Origin: Treponema succinifaciens DSM 2489
GTDB taxonomy: Bacteria; Spirochaetota; Spirochaetia; Treponematales; Treponemataceae
Assembly: GCF_000195275.1 (NCBI RefSeq)
Contig: NC_015385.1
Coordinates: 992,001-1,056,000, forward strand
Direction: 5' to 3'
DNA: 64,000 nt
Below the pieces are notes generated by a model, which saw nothing but the letters and a program-made list of their open reading frames with translations, was not told the DNA's origin and did no database searches. The position numbers were made by a program, and so were the translations under genes. Position 1 is the stretch's first letter. Each line of letters begins with the position of its first letter. Of the stretch, positions 61,764-64,000 are shown piece by piece.

Positions 61764-62252
61764 TTATTTGATTTTGCTGTAAAGGTCAGCCATCTCGCTG
61801 CGCCATTCAGGTTTCTTGTCTTTTTCTTCCCAGTCGATTATTTTTTTTATTGAAAAATGCTTTGTGTCGCTTGGACTTGCAAAATGAACAATTCCGAATC
61901 TGCCTTGCCCGATGTACGTGAGCTTGTCGCCAGTTTCAATTTTTTCATTTTTTGAAATAAGCTCAATTGCGCAGTCAAAGTGAATTAAAGAATCCGCGCC
62001 TTTGCTGTTTATTGCGGTCGAAATATCCCGGATAATTTGTCCGCAGACTGAGCATACTGGCTGATTTGCCGATTTGAATTTTTTTATGGCTTCTTCATCA
62101 TGCTGAATTTGTTCCGGCGACACAGATTTTATTGTAGGACGAAATACTGGCTTCGGAGGCTGAAAATTTTTCCGCTCGTCAAAATCCCTTCTATTGTTGC
62201 TGTTGTTTTTCCAGTTTCCGTTGTGTCTTCTTGAATGTCTGTCTCTTCGCAT
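61764..62252 (-). CDS. Conserved small protein with a Cys4-like site
   Basis: A 162-residue protein. The first ~35 residues are basic and Asn/Arg-rich (RRDRHSRRHNGNWKNNSNNR), suggesting nucleic-acid contact. The centre has CSVCGQIIRDIS and LIHFDCAIEL, a CxxC ... HxxC arrangement resembling a zinc ribbon. The C-terminus (IGQGRFGIVHFASPS) is a short beta unit. I do not recognise the family. It is last in the operon that contains the FlhB-like and yraN genes. Confidence 0.6.
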   Translation of the reverse strand: MRRDRHSRRHNGNWKNNSNNRRDFDERKNFQPPKPVFRPTIKSVSPEQIQHDEEAIKKFKSANQPVCSVCGQIIRDISTAINSKGADSLIHFDCAIELISKNEKIETGDKLTYIGQGRFGIVHFASPSDTKHFSIKKIIDWEEKDKKPEWRSEMADLYSKIK

Positions 62253-62271
62253 GGCATGAATTATAGTTCAA

Positions 62272-62436
62272 TTACAATTTTTTTTCTATATGAAATTCTA
62301 CAATATGGCGGCTCATTATAAGCGCGATTCTGTCTACGGCTGAATTTATATAGTTTTCATCCTGAATTTTTTTCTGTAGCTCCCTTATGCGGGGAGAAAG
62401 TGCTGAATTTGGCGTTGCATTGTTTACAGCCTGCAT
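62272..62436 (-). CDS. 54-residue protein of the flagellar-export operon
   Basis: The frame MQAVNNATPNSALSPRIREL, QKKIQDENYINSAVDRIALI, MSRHIVEFHIEKKL starts three bases after the yraN stop, with GGAG six bases before the ATG. The pattern of a Pro/Ser-rich head, an amphipathic helix, Tyr, and a second helix is reminiscent of the C-terminal part of FlgM anti-sigma-28 factors, but the similarity is too slight to name it. The ribosome site and operon position make it likely to be real. Confidence 0.55.
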   Translation of the reverse strand: MQAVNNATPNSALSPRIRELQKKIQDENYINSAVDRIALIMSRHIVEFHIEKKL

Positions 62437-62439
62437 TAT

Positions 62440-62802
62440 TTACTCCGAAAAAGCGTTTTCAATATGATAAACCGGATCCAGCCCCGGAACATCAATTGCT
62501 ATTACATCATAGCGTATGAATCTGTTATTATATTGTCGATGTTTTTTCAGGTAACATTTAGAAGTTTTAATAATCTTTTTTCGTTTTATTGAATTGAGCT
62601 CATGCGCAAGAATTTCAGCATTTCCAAGCGGAAGGCTTTTTACTTCCACAAAAACTAAAAAATTCTGTTTTTCCGCTATTATGTCGATTTCTCCTTCCCG
62701 AATTCTGAAATTTCTGTCAAGAATTGAATATCCGTTTTTTATTAGAAAATCCCTGGCTTTTTCTTCGCCTGTTATTCCTTTTGTCCGCGTGGATTCTTTC
62801 AC
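62440..62802 (-). CDS. yraN: YraN-family predicted endonuclease
   Basis: A 120-residue UPF0102 protein with a restriction-endonuclease-like fold: GEEKARDFLIKNGYSILDRN, then REGEIDIIAEKQNFLVFVEV with the Glu/Asp and ExK active-site residues (VFVEVKS). I start at GTG 62802, which overlaps the stop of the preceding gene and gives the family's usual length; a longer frame starts 72 bases earlier inside that gene. Exact role unknown. Confidence 0.88.
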   Translation of the reverse strand: MKESTRTKGITGEEKARDFLIKNGYSILDRNFRIREGEIDIIAEKQNFLVFVEVKSLPLGNAEILAHELNSIKRKKIIKTSKCYLKKHRQYNNRFIRYDVIAIDVPGLDPVYHIENAFSE

Positions 62803-63062
62803 TGGGCTTTTTCCATATTTTTTATAAAAGTGAAAATTTCTGCAATCGCTTCCCAAGTGCTTTCTGGAATGCATTCGCCAATCTGCCGCATTGAAAGAAT
62901 ATTTGCTGCAATGTCGTTTTCTACAACTGGAATATTGTTTTCCTGCGCAATTTCGACCATCTTTTTTGCGAGAATTCCGCTTTCTTTGGCTGAAATAAAA
63001 GGCGCGTCTGCATTTTCAGGATATTTTAAGGATACTGCGAAAAAATTTCTTATCTGTTTCAT
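62799..63062 (-). CDS. FlhB C-terminal-domain homologue (FhlB/FlhX-like)
   Basis: An 87-residue protein equivalent to the cytoplasmic export-gate switch domain of FlhB: AVSLKYPENADAPFISAKES, ILAKKMVEIAQENNIPVVEN, then ESTWEAIAEIFTFIK. The autocleaving NPTH site is absent, as is usual in stand-alone homologues. These small proteins can partly replace the FlhB C-domain in flagellar protein export. It overlaps the FliK-like gene upstream by four bases and yraN downstream by four. Confidence 0.88.
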   Translation of the reverse strand: MKQIRNFFAVSLKYPENADAPFISAKESGILAKKMVEIAQENNIPVVENDIAANILSMRQIGECIPESTWEAIAEIFTFIKNMEKAQ

Positions 63063-64000
63063 ACAGCAGAATCCTTGAATGGCAGGAAAAGTTCTGAATC
63101 AGTGCAAAGACTGTCAGAAAAAGCCAAGGCGGAATAGGTTACTGTCACAGAATCGCCGTTCATGCCGGAACAAAGCAATTCTCCAAGCCGCTCTTCCTCA
63201 GAATGAATGTTAGAGGTCAAAAGCGACGGTAATGTACAGAACCGCACTTCCGTAACCTTGCTCTTATTTAAATATAACACAAAAAAAAATTTTTTCCACT
63301 CAAATTCGCAATTTATTTGTATTTTTTCTGTTATTTTTTTGTTAAAATCAATTAAAATTCTGATTAATCCTTTTGCTTCGTCTTTTTCAAGCTGCCACAA
63401 AAAGGGGAGGATTATCCAGTGCTTTCCAGTTCCGTCTTTTGACTTTATGTGGTTTGCAAGCGTAAGAATTCCGTCTTTGTTTTCTGGAATTTCCTTGTAG
63501 ATTTTTTTTAGGAAGTTTTCGGTGCTTTTCGCGATTTTTTTTTCTTTGTTGCTGGAATTTTTCCATTTGCCGGGGTCGGTTAAAAGCAAAAATTTTTCTA
63601 TTAAATTTTCTTCCGGCTCGATTCCTTTTTCCATTAGCATTGCTGAAATTTCCGCCGCTTGTTTTTCTTTTCCCGGAAACAAAGATGAAATTGATTTTGC
63701 TTTCCTGATTACTGATTTGTCAAGTTTTACGCCGCTTTGAATCATCTGCTGGACAGTTTTTAGGACAACGGAATCCGATTCAATTCCCGCCGAATTTAAA
63801 AATTCCAACAGCGTGCGCGGAAAAACGTCCGCAGCTTTTTGCTCTGAAAGTGTTTTTAGAATGATTTTTGAATCTGCGCCTATTTCGAGCGTGGCTTTGA
63901 ATGAGTTTCCTTCGGCAAGCGGAATTTTGCTTTTTACGTTGATTTTTGCGCCTTGCAGAAAAACTGTGTAGTTTCCGTTTCCAAGATTTTTTATAACTTT
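63059..64000 (-). CDS. FliK-like flagellar hook-length protein (partial, runs off the right edge)
   Basis: The frame is open from the window edge (minus strand, codon boundary at 64000) to a TGA at 63059. Edge residues LGNGNYTVFLQGAKINVKSK then LAEGNSFKATLEIG are the small beta domain that precedes FliK-like C-terminal parts next to FhlB genes, and HWIILPFLWQLEKDEAKGLI with the following Phe-rich strands resembles the FliK C-terminal fold. An internal TTG at 63808 is not the true start. Gene order FliK-like, FlhB-like, YraN is shared by many flagellated bacteria. Confidence 0.65.
   Translation of the reverse strand, partial: KVIKNLGNGNYTVFLQGAKINVKSKIPLAEGNSFKATLEIGADSKIILKTLSEQKAADVFPRTLLEFLNSAGIESDSVVLKTVQQMIQSGVKLDKSVIRKAKSISSLFPGKEKQAAEISAMLMEKGIEPEENLIEKFLLLTDPGKWKNSSNKEKKIAKSTENFLKKIYKEIPENKDGILTLANHIKSKDGTGKHWIILPFLWQLEKDEAKGLIRILIDFNKKITEKIQINCEFEWKKFFFVLYLNKSKVTEVRFCTLPSLLTSNIHSEEERLGELLCSGMNGDSVTVTYSALAFSDSLCTDSELFLPFKDSAV

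Noticed and set aside
1-64000. CRISPR arrays, rRNA genes, phage structural genes, replication origin
   Set aside because: No regularly spaced repeats, no rRNA sequence and no phage head/tail or dnaA-like genes were seen anywhere in the window.

Overview
The window looks like a chromosomal segment of a low-GC, anaerobic, host-associated spirochaete, most likely a Treponema. The main evidence is a DUF5312 protein, an HU-like/DUF4469 DNA-binding protein, a stand-alone FlhB C-terminal homologue beside a FliK-like gene and yraN, an [FeFe]-hydrogenase-like protein fused to a chemoreceptor domain, and superoxide reductase plus ferritin with no superoxide dismutase or catalase in view. Phylum is a confident call; genus is an inference.

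Left part (1-10.4 kb) is accessory and decaying. It holds a 5'-truncated, frameshifted type ISP restriction-modification fragment with a G9 tract at its break, an XRE/ImmA-like pair, a possible structured RNA before the HU/DUF4469 gene, a sucrose pair (GH32 + PfkB fructokinase), a membrane protein with a C-terminal helix-turn-helix behind a palindromic operator, a dfx-ferritin operon, a multiply broken AAA ATPase, and an ISAs1-type insertion sequence (8701-9980) with 21-bp perfect ends and a frameshifted transposase.

From 10.4 to 24.9 kb lies a surface-polysaccharide cluster: flippase, GNAT/FemAB-like transferase with an internal G9 tract, pyruvyl transferase, FrhB-like Fe-S protein, deacetylase, four glycosyltransferases and an EpsG-like polymerase. 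It begins with a broken divergent XRE regulator and a frameshifted first gene, and is interrupted by a three-gene DUF4160-type set. DNA is very AT-rich up to about 20.74 kb and less so afterwards. Two genes contain near-perfect hairpins inside their coding sequence.

From 25 to 29.3 kb are an AAA ATPase + HNH nuclease pair (Septu-like defence architecture), a winged-helix regulator, an XRE remnant and the first of two ~215-bp MITE copies whose outer ends match the insertion sequence. The second MITE is at 41.8 kb.

From 29.4 kb on the content is mostly housekeeping: a VUT transporter and SDR enzyme, an M15 peptidase, the hydrogenase-MCP fusion, argJ-argB-argD, DUF5312-pgeF, argG (with a histone-H1-like Lys/Ala tail), tpiA, a two-part chromate transporter with a RACo/ASKHA protein, prfA-prmC-methyltransferase/pseudokinase, a histidine-poor iron-ADH-family protein, a zinc ABC transporter, gph-mutS2, argR, a large secreted protein, pgi, tatD, tRNA-Leu(UAA), and a flagellar-export-related operon running off the right edge. 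Matching ARG boxes at argG and argR tie the arginine genes into one regulon. Several genes have a -10 box only 6-9 bases before the start codon and no Shine-Dalgarno sequence, suggesting leaderless mRNAs.
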